This document shows, one piece after another, positions 17,414-27,568 of a stretch of 64,000 nt of DNA (position 1 is its first letter; every line of letters begins with the position of its first letter). Source of the DNA: Winogradskyella sp. (lineage in GTDB: Bacteria; Bacteroidota; Bacteroidia; Flavobacteriales; Flavobacteriaceae); the NCBI GenBank assembly GCA_004211785.1, contig SHBX01000003.1, forward strand, positions 62,001 through 126,000. The letters run 5' to 3'. A program made the translations under genes and the position numbers. The notes beneath the pieces were generated by a model, which did no database searches, was not told the origin of the DNA, and saw nothing but the letters and a program-made list of their open reading frames with translations.

Positions 17414-18253
17414 TTAAGAAGCTAATGCAGCAGCATTTGCAGCAGCATAACCCAATTGTAAAGAGTTGAGTTTAATCTCTGCTTTGTTAAGCTTCATATT
17501 AGCTTTGTTTAATTGTTCTAGAGTTTCTTTCGTAGCTTTGCGTGCAATATGATATTCACTTTTCGCATTATCATAAGCTGTATGCAATAACTCTTGAAGA
17601 CTACCCTTATCTCTGTTTTTCTTACTCTTGTCTTTTGTAAAAATATGTTTGTAACCACTAATCAGTTCGTATAAACCAATAGCTTGCCTATACTCTAATG
17701 CAGATGCTGCTTCAGATTCTTGATTAGTAGCTTGTGCAGCATAGGTAGATTCTAATGCTAATAGTGTTAAAGAAACTGCATTATTAGCATCCTTCTCAGT
17801 AGTCGCTAGCATATCAATTAACTCATCAGATATCAATGGGTTTTTTGCTTTCTTTTGTATAATAGTTTTTGATAGATTATTAATTATCTCTACAGTATAA
17901 ATAAGCTCGTTAATTACTTGTTTAATATCTATAGCGACATCTTTTATCTTTTCATCAGCTAAAACAATTTCCCCAAACGCTATGTTTGAATTATTTTTTA
18001 AATCTAGCGTGTCTTGTACAACCTTATCTATAAGGTTCTTGTTATTTAAAGCCTGTTGTTTATTAGCTTCATCTACACTTTCGTAACCAAGAAATTTCTC
18101 ATACTTTTCTGTTAAAGAAGTCACTATAGCTTGGTATTGTTGCACATCGTGTTCGGCATCTAAAACCTCAATAGACAATAAGTCTAACTCCGCTTTTTTT
18201 TGTTCTGTTATGCCATATTTTTTCATTGATACTGTTGAACTTGTAATACTCAT
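17414..18253 (-). CDS. Helical eCIS-locus protein, 279 aa
   Basis: The protein is almost wholly alpha-helical and likely coiled-coil, with long heptad-like stretches (residues ~15-60, ~85-135, ~215-265) and an Ala-rich end (GYAAANAAALAS). It has no cysteine, membrane segment or signal peptide. The LNKANMKLNKAEIKLNSL segment is similar in style to EKLNKAAIKLNE near the N-terminus of the neighbouring 717-aa protein, suggesting the two are related. A structural role in or on the particle is possible; none is known. Confidence 0.5.
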   Translation of the reverse strand: MSITSSTVSMKKYGITEQKKAELDLLSIEVLDAEHDVQQYQAIVTSLTEKYEKFLGYESVDEANKQQALNNKNLIDKVVQDTLDLKNNSNIAFGEIVLADEKIKDVAIDIKQVINELIYTVEIINNLSKTIIQKKAKNPLISDELIDMLATTEKDANNAVSLTLLALESTYAAQATNQESEAASALEYRQAIGLYELISGYKHIFTKDKSKKNRDKGSLQELLHTAYDNAKSEYHIARKATKETLEQLNKANMKLNKAEIKLNSLQLGYAAANAAALAS

Positions 18254-18283
18254 AATCTTATGTTTTAATTGTTATATTGATTT

Positions 18284-20437
18284 TTAACTTTTTACCTTAA
18301 TTATAACTTTTGCATCATCTCCTCCTTTATAGTTAGACATAGCATTTGTAAATTGAGATAAAATTTCTTCTGCAGCTGTAGAATAAGTTAATACCACAGG
18401 CATATACTTCTTTCCTGGAACTAATGGATTTCCAAAATTATCTGTTGTATCATCCTTTATAAATGCTGCATACTTGACTTCTTTAGGTTTATCAAAATTG
18501 TGCATAGGAAGATTCTCTTTGCCTTCTTTACCTGGTGTTATAGGTTTTAGTTTTGCTTGGTTTAATCCCTTAATGTAATTTCCTGCAGAAACTTCTTCTG
18601 CTATTTGTAAATTAAAAAATACTCCATTTGTCTCTTTATCGATATCATCAATTTTTGATAATGCCATACGTTTAGATTCTCTATACTTGTTTAATTCTTC
18701 TAAATCTTCTCGTCTTTTTGCGTCTTTAATGTTTAATTCAAAATCCTTTTTGGCGAAATGTATTTCTTCTTCAAAAAGTTTCTTTCTCAATCTCTCTTCT
18801 TCTTTTTGATCAGTTGCATCATTTATATCTTTCCTGTAACCCTCAATTTTTTCAGTAATTATTATTAAATCTTCATAAACTTTATTATAAGCTTTTAACG
18901 ACTTATTATATTGAGTATCTAGTGTTGCAATTTTTGGATTGAAAAAATTTGCAATTCTTTCTAATCTTTCTGTCTCATCTTCAATTGTCTTTAATCCATT
19001 GACAGTTAGCAAATTATTGATTAACTTATCATCAGCAGGAATAAACATACAGCGATAATCTAAACTCATTCCGAAATTTTCATTAGACATGTTACTAAAT
19101 GTAAATACCGAGATTGCGTCTTTAGCTTCATCTTTACTCATTATATCCTTTACTTCTTCTGACTTAGAATCAAATACCTGAAATTTATCTTCAGAGACTG
19201 CTTTTAATTTATAGGTCAGTGTAAATGTTGGTGAAGGTGCAGAAAGAAAATCATTAAAATTGTTGATGGTTCTTTTATAATCGTCTAAATAAACAGCCAT
19301 AACAAAAACAACATACTTTTGACCTCTTGTTATAAGATCTCCATCAGAATCATAAAATTTATGAGTTGATATCTGAGTTTTAATAGGTTTTTGTTTTTTT
19401 ATGTTGGCTTTTAATATTTTTTTAGGATCTATATGCTGATGATATTTATCTTTCTTTTTAAGTAAATTTTCAGCGTCTCTTATTGAAAATGTTTGTTTGC
19501 TTTTATCTTTTACTATAAAAATATTGTAACCTTTAACAGGATACCCAACAGGGGTTTTAACTACCTTAAAATCAGATTTATTATTGTCGTCAGATTTATT
19601 ATTGTCTTCAGAATTAAATAATGGGAAAGGACTTTTTATAGGATTAAACTCTAAACTAAAACCATTTGGTGATAAACTCTTTATAGGTACTGTTAAGTTT
19701 AAATTAAGCTCCTTATTCATTGTCTTATACGCACTATTTGTCGCAGAAAACTCAACATTAACATCTTCGAGGACACCTTCTGCTTTTTTTTCATTTTTAC
19801 TAGCTTTAGCTAACTTAGCATTATCAGTAGCTACTGCCTGAGATGTTATATTAAATTCGTTATCAGTTATTGTTAACACATCTTGTATTGATGCATTTGT
19901 GGATTTTGCCTTATTAGCAACTGTAGACATAGAAACTTCTGCAGTTAATGAAGATGCCTCCATTGATTGCTGTGATACTAACTCAGCATTATATGCTGTT
20001 TGATTAATTAAATCGTAAGCACCTTTACTCTTTTCATAGATTTCTTCTCCAAAATCAGCAGCACTGACAATACTATAAATACTACCCATGTCACTAGCTA
20101 AACGTAAAATCGCGTTAGATGCTACTTGTACGTTTGCTGCACATACAGATGTATTTGTAACTGATTGCTCTATATATGCTTTTCCTTGATTAGCAGAGAG
20201 TAATAAATTGGTAGAATGGTTACTATTCTTAACTGCTTGTAACTTTACATCTGATTTTTCATTTAGTTTTATTGCAGCTTTATTTAATTTTTCTTGAGCA
20301 GTTATACGTGCGCCTTCTGCATAATAAAGCGTAAACATAGATGCTGTTAATTCAGAATTAATTTTCTTTTGTTCTAATTCTTGGTCGTGTAATGACTCTA
20401 CAACCGTTGCTTGTAAATTTTCGTTATATGTACTCAT
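18284..20437 (-). CDS. 717-aa eCIS-locus protein with helical and repeated beta modules
   Basis: The layout is a long helical N-terminal part (1-~235), an Asn/Asp/Lys/Ser linker (~275-290), a beta-rich module (~290-440), a charged coiled coil (~490-610) and a second beta-rich module (~640-717). The two beta modules share a pattern: a D-x-x-G-x-x-L-x-x-G-x-KY turn (LITRGQKYVVFV and LVPGKKYMPVVL), a helix, then a final strand (FTLTYKLKA and VIIKVKS). This internal duplication is typical of elongated surface or fibre-like proteins. No Afp13-type fibre is evident elsewhere, so this is one candidate for that role. There is a 108-bp gap before it, after the tape measure gene. Confidence 0.5.
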   Translation of the reverse strand: MSTYNENLQATVVESLHDQELEQKKINSELTASMFTLYYAEGARITAQEKLNKAAIKLNEKSDVKLQAVKNSNHSTNLLLSANQGKAYIEQSVTNTSVCAANVQVASNAILRLASDMGSIYSIVSAADFGEEIYEKSKGAYDLINQTAYNAELVSQQSMEASSLTAEVSMSTVANKAKSTNASIQDVLTITDNEFNITSQAVATDNAKLAKASKNEKKAEGVLEDVNVEFSATNSAYKTMNKELNLNLTVPIKSLSPNGFSLEFNPIKSPFPLFNSEDNNKSDDNNKSDFKVVKTPVGYPVKGYNIFIVKDKSKQTFSIRDAENLLKKKDKYHQHIDPKKILKANIKKQKPIKTQISTHKFYDSDGDLITRGQKYVVFVMAVYLDDYKRTINNFNDFLSAPSPTFTLTYKLKAVSEDKFQVFDSKSEEVKDIMSKDEAKDAISVFTFSNMSNENFGMSLDYRCMFIPADDKLINNLLTVNGLKTIEDETERLERIANFFNPKIATLDTQYNKSLKAYNKVYEDLIIITEKIEGYRKDINDATDQKEEERLRKKLFEEEIHFAKKDFELNIKDAKRREDLEELNKYRESKRMALSKIDDIDKETNGVFFNLQIAEEVSAGNYIKGLNQAKLKPITPGKEGKENLPMHNFDKPKEVKYAAFIKDDTTDNFGNPLVPGKKYMPVVLTYSTAAEEILSQFTNAMSNYKGGDDAKVIIKVKS
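19573..19608 (-). repeat. Tandem 18-bp duplication in the linker of the 717-aa protein
   Basis: Two adjacent 18-bp copies (cagatttattattgtcgt at 19573-19590 and the same with two base changes at 19591-19608, plus strand) encode the repeated hexamer DNNKSD. The copy number can change in frame, giving linker-length variation. Confidence 0.85.
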
Positions 20438-20545
20438 AAAACATTGTTTTTAATTAATAAATTATTTAAATTTTTCTCTAATAATAATTAACCTAGCTAC
20501 TGTCTATATTTTGATTATAATCTTTTGTTTTCATTTTAAATATTT

Positions 20546-23500
20546 TTAATAGTTCCACTTTACATGTAATGGTTTTTCCATCCATGGATATTTTATAATC
20601 GAAAAAGAAAAAGGAGATTGATTAATTAATAAATCATATGCTTTCTTTTCTATTTTTAATTCCCATCGGTCTATATGTTCAAACAATAGTCCATCTCTTA
20701 TTAGCCAATTCCCTCTAAAGCCATCAATAGAAGAACCTTCGATTGATGACCAATGGCTGATTATTGCTGTTATCATTTCCTCTATTTGAGATTTAAATTC
20801 CTTAGAAATTATGATGCTTCTATATATTGGGTCTGATAATTTTAAACCACAAAGCAGTTTGTTTAAAGGAAGTAATAACTCTTCGGTTTGTGTTAATCCA
20901 GTTGCTACATATTGAAGAATATGAACTGCATCTAATTGACTCTCTTCATCTTTAAACTTACCATCTTCTGTAAGCTGTAATACATCGAATAATCTAGTGA
21001 TATAATTATTTATTAAAATAATTCCAGCATTTCTTATCTGTATACCTGATGTTTTAAAATCTTTATTTTCTATTATTGACTGTAAAGCTTTGTCTCTAGT
21101 TTTTGAAGTTTTATTATGAGGTTTTAAGGTATTATTACTCTCTTCTACTAAGTTTATTACAGCTTGAAAGCTTAAAGGCAGGTGCAATTTTGACATCGTA
21201 AATGCTCTTAAAATCGAAGCTCTAGAGCAATTTGATTTTGTACTAAGTTGTTTTGCAATAGTTGTGATGACACGTACTGCTTCTAATGATTTCCAATCAT
21301 TCTGTTTTAAAGCTTGTAATACTATTTTAAAAAGAAGAAATTGTGGGTGAGTTTTTGAAATTCCTTCAATAGTAATATGCTGTAGAGCATTATAAAATTC
21401 AGTAACCTTATTAAGATTCGCTATTGTCTTTGTATATAGATTACCTATCGCATTTGTAAATTCAGAAAAGCTAATTATATTATATAAGCTTAAATAATTT
21501 GCTTCGGAAAGTGAATTAAGTTTTAAAACTCTAAATAAATCTGTCGGATAATACAACATGATTTCTGACAGTAACTCTGATGGTGTTTCATTATTATTTA
21601 TAGCAAACCACGTTGGCATTTTATTATATAAGCAAAGTTCATAACACACATCAAATAACATATTGTTTTGCACACAATCGTCAAGGGCTTTTGAAAGGTA
21701 TTGAGGTTCTTGGTAATTTTTAACTAAAAGGAAAGAATCACTAACGTCTATAAGATATCTTTGAATTGAATGTGGAATCTTTAAGCCTTTATCTTTAATT
21801 TCTTTACGGATATATACTGTATCATAATTTAATTCGTCAACTAAAGCATTAATAGTATTTAAGACTAATTGTTTTAATGATAATGTATTTTCTTTTTTAT
21901 GATTAATTATATAAAGAATATTAGACCAATAATCTCTAAGTAATACTTTTGCTATTTCTGGCTTGCTAGAATAAGTAATAAGTCTGTACATAGACAATAT
22001 TCCTGTAAATAGATGTCTATTATTATATGTTATATATCTTTCGGTGTGTATACAAAACCAATCAAAATCTATAGTTTTTTTAAGTTTATCTATTTGATTT
22101 GGTGTCAATATTGTTTTAGACAATATTTCTATTAATCCCCTTGGAGAATTATCTAATGCTACATGTAATGCTTTTTTAATATCTGAGTTAGATACTATTT
22201 CGAGGTTGTTATTATTTGTTTTAAAATAATTCTCTATTAATATAAAAACTCCATCTAGGCTTAGTTTTTTCTTATTCCCTAATTTTATCTTTTCAAGTAT
22301 TTGATTAGGCTTTTTTGTTTTTATTTTTTCATCAATTTTTCTGCTAGGTGACCAATTAAAATAATAGTAAATAGTAGTTTCCAAGAAACTCTCAAAATTC
22401 TTATATCTAATTTCATTTAAAGTGAAGTCTAGTGCACAGTTCCATAATAAAACATCGAAATTCAAACTAACTGTATTGAAAACTTGTTTGTCCTCATTTT
22501 TTTTAAAAAACTCTAGATAGTTCACTTTATATTTTTTAATTAAGCTAAGTCCATTTGGCACTATGTAATCTATAATAATTGCAAATGCATTTGTATTATT
22601 AATTATAAAATTACGAGCGTTTTCCTTTGCTATTAGTTGTTCTATCCGCTGAGCAGCTTTGTACTTATCAATGTCTTCTTTTTGAATTTGCTTAATTATA
22701 TAATTGATATTATTCTTACTGTTATATGTATATAAATTCTCTTTTAGTTTTAGCTCTACTTTTTCATTCGTTGAGATATTATTAAAATTGCTATTTTTAT
22801 CAATAACCAAACTTTCAATAATATCTTGTAATATCTGTTTTACGTAAAAAGAGGACTGTTCTAGTAATTGTTCTAAGAAGTCAAATACATTAATGGGGTT
22901 TTTATTTTCCAAAACCATTTTTAGAGCATCTTTATATATTACAGTCTCTATTTTTGATAATTTATTAGATTTAAGCTTGTCAGTATTATTTTCAATATGT
23001 TCTATAATATTCAAAACAATTTCATACAATTGTATGTTGGCTTTACTTAAAAACACCTTAATACTATACATATCCATCACATAGTATATTGCTTGATTTA
23101 AAGTCTTTCTATCTTTAAAATCTTTAAATAGTTTAAGTGTTTGTATAGGATATAATATTATCCATTTTTTTAGACTCGCTTCTAGATGAGTAAACTGAAT
23201 GTCTTGAGAAAAATCACCTTCAAAATATTGCATAAATTGATTTAAGGTTTCTAATATTTCTCTTCTTATATAAGAACTAGAGGCTTCGTTTTTAAATAAC
23301 ATCTTAATTGAATCCTCAATTTCTACGACATTTATGCTTACATCGATCATAGCATCTATTGGTCTTTCTATGAGTAACTTTTGCAATGCAAAAGACTTGT
23401 TTATTTTGTAAGTCTTAGAAAGAGATGAAATCGTATAATTTATCAGTTTAGACAGCTTATAATCTGTAATTAATTTTGTGTTTAATAAAAATTCAATACC

Positions 23501-24817
23501 AATTTTAAATACTTCTTGTCTATGAGTAATTAAACCAACACTTTGGCATTTTAATGCTAATGCTTCAATCTGTTTTAGATACTGAGATTTTCCCTCAGCT
23601 GAGAAAGTTTTTAGTATTGATTTTAAGGCAGCTTCATTTAGTATAGCAAAAACTCTTTTTAAAGATTTTAAATTAGTTTCCGTACTCTTTAATAAGCCTA
23701 AAAACTTAGATTCATCTTCTTGAGATAAATTAATGACAAGTGTATTGAACTCTTCCTTATTTATATGAAATTTATGAAGATTGAAAGCTTTTAATAAGGC
23801 TTCAAATGTTTTCCAATAATAAGCGTTCGGTTTATAGTTGTTATTTGAGAATTCTAAAGTACTTGGAAAAGAAGTTTTATTTAAACTATTGCTATTAGTG
23901 TTAGTACTTATTCCTTTTGAAGGAATACTATCATCCATTTTTAATTGAAATCTATCTACTCGTAAAAAAGAAACAAGGTTAATATCTGTATCTAAAATGT
24001 AGCCATCCCAATTGGATTTTTGTATACTAATTAGCAGTCCAGAAGCATCAACAGTATAATAGCCTATAATTTGTCTCAAGCAACTATCTACAAAATCATT
24101 CTGATTAAAAAGAATGACTTTTTGTTCAAAAATATAGTTAAAAGCAAAAAGCAAAAGGTTATCCTTAAACTTACTTAAAGCATCTCCAAAGAAGTTATAT
24201 TTTTTTTGTAATTCGTATAACTCATTAATAAATTTTATAATAAAATTGCTATAAACTGGTTCAAGAAATTCAATCACCTTTTTAAGGTTCTTGTAGCTTG
24301 ATTGTAAAACAAGTCTTTTTCTAGCTTTTTTATTTTCTACTGAGATACTTAGTAAATGTCTTAAGTTATCTTTATTGTTCTCTATGTAATAACTTAACAA
24401 GCTGTTAAATGATATAATATTAGAATCATAGTTTGATGATATATAACCACCTTCAAAAATTCTTTGAAATAATTGTAATTGCGATTCTTTTTTAGATATA
24501 ACTTCAATTTCATTACCTCTAGAAGCTGAATAAGCGATAAGGTTAGTTAATTCACTCTCTAATACATTTTTGAGTTTAAGAGGTAAATCATTTTCTATAT
24601 CTGCATATTGAATTTCTCCTAAGTCTAATTTTAAATTATTGATTCGCCATATTTGATTTTCTGGACAAAATCTTTTGAAAACGTCATTAATACTTCTACT
24701 TATTTTCTCTTTTGTTAATGCGCTCAAACTATTTTGCAAATCGTTTGCTTGGTGCTTATCATCAAATGATGTTTCCCATTTAAATTTTGTTACGATATGT
24801 TGGTTAGACTGAATCAT
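20546..24817 (-). CDS. eCIS tape measure protein (CIS_TMP)
   Basis: The 1423-aa protein has both ends of the contractile injection system tape measure family. The N-terminus has HIVTKFKWETSF, then a helix, IWRINNLKLDLGEIQY and the ELTNLIAYSASR helix. The C-terminus has EEMITAIISHWSSIEGSSID, LLFEHIDRWELKIEKKAYD and IIKYPWMEKPLHVKWNY. The long middle is helical and divergent, as expected for a protein whose length sets tube length. It begins 3 bp after the 915-aa baseplate gene. By family knowledge it occupies the tube lumen during assembly. Confidence 0.9.
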   Translation of the reverse strand: MIQSNQHIVTKFKWETSFDDKHQANDLQNSLSALTKEKISRSINDVFKRFCPENQIWRINNLKLDLGEIQYADIENDLPLKLKNVLESELTNLIAYSASRGNEIEVISKKESQLQLFQRIFEGGYISSNYDSNIISFNSLLSYYIENNKDNLRHLLSISVENKKARKRLVLQSSYKNLKKVIEFLEPVYSNFIIKFINELYELQKKYNFFGDALSKFKDNLLLFAFNYIFEQKVILFNQNDFVDSCLRQIIGYYTVDASGLLISIQKSNWDGYILDTDINLVSFLRVDRFQLKMDDSIPSKGISTNTNSNSLNKTSFPSTLEFSNNNYKPNAYYWKTFEALLKAFNLHKFHINKEEFNTLVINLSQEDESKFLGLLKSTETNLKSLKRVFAILNEAALKSILKTFSAEGKSQYLKQIEALALKCQSVGLITHRQEVFKIGIEFLLNTKLITDYKLSKLINYTISSLSKTYKINKSFALQKLLIERPIDAMIDVSINVVEIEDSIKMLFKNEASSSYIRREILETLNQFMQYFEGDFSQDIQFTHLEASLKKWIILYPIQTLKLFKDFKDRKTLNQAIYYVMDMYSIKVFLSKANIQLYEIVLNIIEHIENNTDKLKSNKLSKIETVIYKDALKMVLENKNPINVFDFLEQLLEQSSFYVKQILQDIIESLVIDKNSNFNNISTNEKVELKLKENLYTYNSKNNINYIIKQIQKEDIDKYKAAQRIEQLIAKENARNFIINNTNAFAIIIDYIVPNGLSLIKKYKVNYLEFFKKNEDKQVFNTVSLNFDVLLWNCALDFTLNEIRYKNFESFLETTIYYYFNWSPSRKIDEKIKTKKPNQILEKIKLGNKKKLSLDGVFILIENYFKTNNNNLEIVSNSDIKKALHVALDNSPRGLIEILSKTILTPNQIDKLKKTIDFDWFCIHTERYITYNNRHLFTGILSMYRLITYSSKPEIAKVLLRDYWSNILYIINHKKENTLSLKQLVLNTINALVDELNYDTVYIRKEIKDKGLKIPHSIQRYLIDVSDSFLLVKNYQEPQYLSKALDDCVQNNMLFDVCYELCLYNKMPTWFAINNNETPSELLSEIMLYYPTDLFRVLKLNSLSEANYLSLYNIISFSEFTNAIGNLYTKTIANLNKVTEFYNALQHITIEGISKTHPQFLLFKIVLQALKQNDWKSLEAVRVITTIAKQLSTKSNCSRASILRAFTMSKLHLPLSFQAVINLVEESNNTLKPHNKTSKTRDKALQSIIENKDFKTSGIQIRNAGIILINNYITRLFDVLQLTEDGKFKDEESQLDAVHILQYVATGLTQTEELLLPLNKLLCGLKLSDPIYRSIIISKEFKSQIEEMITAIISHWSSIEGSSIDGFRGNWLIRDGLLFEHIDRWELKIEKKAYDLLINQSPFSFSIIKYPWMEKPLHVKWNY

Positions 24818-24820
24818 GCA

Positions 24821-27568
24821 CTAAGACTTTAATTTTAATAATGCTTGCGCCAATTCGGCAGATTCTTTAGCTACTTCTGAAGATAATTTCTGGAAATTGC
24901 TATCATTAAAACGTACTGCATTATGCCATTTAACATACTTTGGTATTAGGCTTAAAAATTGATTCTCGTCATAAGGTATAGTGTTTACATTGACATGCAT
25001 TGGGAGTTCGCTCTCAAAAAGTTGGTTTCGTTTTTTATTAAAAATCGGTGTGTTTAGTGTAGGTATAAAACTTGGTATAAAGGCCTGTACAGAATCATTA
25101 AATGCAGGATGACTCATATAAGTTCTTGTGTTATCGTCCCATTTTGCAATAATTACCATTTTTAAACCTTTAGCATTTGGTAGGTCAAACCATGGTCCAT
25201 CCCAATTAAAAGTATCTGAATAACTTATATCAAATGTTTCAAGATTAGTTTTTAGTATTAATCCGTTAGATGAATCATAATCAATAAAATCGTATTGGGA
25301 AGTAACCTCTTTATATTCATTTAACCAATTACCAATATCAATGGCATTAGAAAAACTTAATGTAGAATTGGTTGCAAAATATGTAGTTGACCAACATGAA
25401 TCATCTCCTCCATCATGAATTACAACTTGATACTCTGCTGCTTGTAAAAGCAAGTTGGTCTCTATAAATAATGCACCTTTCTTTTGTTGTATAAGCCATA
25501 ATGCAACTTTTACTTGTTGCTCTACTTGCGTAATAATTTGATTATCTGATGATAAATCAATATTACATTTCCTTATAAAATCATTATAAATAATACCAAA
25601 ACCTAGATATAGACTTAGTTTTAATTCTATTGTAGAATAATTGATAAAGTATTGAGACTTAATACGCTCTAAATAATCTATAGTATTAGAGTCAAAATCA
25701 AAATTTTTATTCTCTTCTAACAATAAAACCTCTTCAAATACTTCTTTGTCATCAAATAATTTGGTGCAAAGTTTAGAAGAAGAAGCGTAATTATAGCTCT
25801 TTGATCTATTGTATGATAACACACCTAAGTTCTGTAAAAAGAGACTTTTGAATATTACTTTATCTTTTATTGTACTTCCTGAGAACTTCGAATCTTTTAA
25901 AAAGCTATCGAATAATAAAGGTGACTCCCCAAATCTTGATAAAAGATGATCTAAAATATCATTCCTCCTAGAAAAATCTGTTACGCCATCTGTCATAATA
26001 GTTTGTAGACCAAACATGTAAGTATTATATGGGTCGTCTTTATATGCTTTCCAACTTTTCTTTTCAAGTTGATCTTTAGAATCTAACTTATATTGAAATT
26101 CATGCGCATTATTATTCTCTAGTAATGACTTAATATTAGGAACCTTTTTCAGAGATTGATAAAAGTATGTTGGTGAAAAAACTTCGTACGGACTTGGGTA
26201 TTTAATATGCTCCTTTTGATAACTATCTCGTTTTTCGTAAAATACTTTTTGGCTATGAGGTGCTGCAGTTAATGCATTTTTAAATGAAAAAAGTTTAGAT
26301 ACGTTTGCTAATTGTGAAAACTGATTAGCGATAACCTGATCAAAAAGTGTTAGATAGCCTTTAAGCTGTCTTACATGAGCTATTTCATAATCCTCAGCAT
26401 TTTTATCAATCTGGTCTTTACCAACTTTAAACAGTTCGGGAAAAGTATTCTGAATTGAATAATATGAATCTATATGTCTGTATGAACCTTTTGGTAATTT
26501 TGGGCTTAAGTTTACTGTACTTACTGAAGCTATTTTTTCTTTACTAGAAATGACGCTTTTTAAATGATTAATTGCTGTATTAATTTGCGGCTGTTTTATA
26601 ATATGGCCATCGCAGTATATATTAAGTTTTGATGTAACATTTTTGCCTTCAACAATCTTAGGACTTATAGAACTTATTAAGTCTAGTACAAATATTTCAT
26701 TTAATGTACACGCACTTAATGGAGCATGATATATTTCGTCAACACATTTCAAATTAGGTGTCTCAACTATATTTTTTATAGCACCTATTAATTGGTTAAC
26801 TTCATAATTTTCAATCTTAGATTTCTTTTTACCTAAATCCTTAGAGCGTATCCATCCGTTTTCTAAAATTGGCCCATCAAAAATGGCATTAGTATTTAAC
26901 CCATTCTTTTTTAATTCATCATATCCTGATTGCTTAACTTTTGGGAAGATAAAATCTCTTATTGCTGTTGAGATTTCTAATAATGTTTCTGATAAATTGC
27001 TTATTGAATTGATATGAATATCTCCAACTAATTCAAATATTTTTTCTGAATATACAATGGGCTTAATAAAAATTTCATTCAAATTTCTAGATGCATTTAA
27101 TTCAAAAAATGCAGCGTCACAAATAGCATCTTTATTTACATATTGGTCACGTTCTATATACAAATAGCTCTGATATATGTTTGTTGCTAATGCCTTAGAA
27201 GATGGTAATACATTAATAGTAACATTATCTACCTCATGTACTCTATCTATAATATACTTACGGTAATCATTTATAGTAATTGGAGATGTCGTTAAAATCT
27301 CTTCAGGTAAATAAAACTGATTCTCGACAATGAGTTTCCCATTGTGGTCTGTAAAAATATCTTTTATATCAAAATCATTACAGTATCCTAACTCAGTTAA
27401 CGCATAACATACTTGATCCAAAATAGTTACACCTGGGTCACTTGGATTCAAATTAGTCCATGAATTATCAACAGTATTTTGAATTATACTTAAACCTTTA
27501 TCCTTTAATTGTTTAAAATTTTGATTTATAGGAAGCTGATAATCTAATATGGAATAATTCTTACTCAT
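24821..27568 (-). CDS. eCIS baseplate protein (Afp12-like)
   Basis: The 915-aa protein carries the baseplate-J-related signature LNPSDPGVTILDQVCYALTEL at about residues 39-60, which matches the DPGxTLLE-type motif of Afp12/gp6-like wedge proteins. A second region near 350-420 (HIDSYYSIQNTFPELF, EDYEIAHVRQLKGYLTLFDQ) is also typical of these large wedge components in Bacteroidota eCIS. The ATG overlaps the previous stop by 4 bp. It is expected to form the baseplate wedge together with the 1291-aa protein and the gp25-like protein. Confidence 0.8.
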   Translation of the reverse strand: MSKNYSILDYQLPINQNFKQLKDKGLSIIQNTVDNSWTNLNPSDPGVTILDQVCYALTELGYCNDFDIKDIFTDHNGKLIVENQFYLPEEILTTSPITINDYRKYIIDRVHEVDNVTINVLPSSKALATNIYQSYLYIERDQYVNKDAICDAAFFELNASRNLNEIFIKPIVYSEKIFELVGDIHINSISNLSETLLEISTAIRDFIFPKVKQSGYDELKKNGLNTNAIFDGPILENGWIRSKDLGKKKSKIENYEVNQLIGAIKNIVETPNLKCVDEIYHAPLSACTLNEIFVLDLISSISPKIVEGKNVTSKLNIYCDGHIIKQPQINTAINHLKSVISSKEKIASVSTVNLSPKLPKGSYRHIDSYYSIQNTFPELFKVGKDQIDKNAEDYEIAHVRQLKGYLTLFDQVIANQFSQLANVSKLFSFKNALTAAPHSQKVFYEKRDSYQKEHIKYPSPYEVFSPTYFYQSLKKVPNIKSLLENNNAHEFQYKLDSKDQLEKKSWKAYKDDPYNTYMFGLQTIMTDGVTDFSRRNDILDHLLSRFGESPLLFDSFLKDSKFSGSTIKDKVIFKSLFLQNLGVLSYNRSKSYNYASSSKLCTKLFDDKEVFEEVLLLEENKNFDFDSNTIDYLERIKSQYFINYSTIELKLSLYLGFGIIYNDFIRKCNIDLSSDNQIITQVEQQVKVALWLIQQKKGALFIETNLLLQAAEYQVVIHDGGDDSCWSTTYFATNSTLSFSNAIDIGNWLNEYKEVTSQYDFIDYDSSNGLILKTNLETFDISYSDTFNWDGPWFDLPNAKGLKMVIIAKWDDNTRTYMSHPAFNDSVQAFIPSFIPTLNTPIFNKKRNQLFESELPMHVNVNTIPYDENQFLSLIPKYVKWHNAVRFNDSNFQKLSSEVAKESAELAQALLKLKS

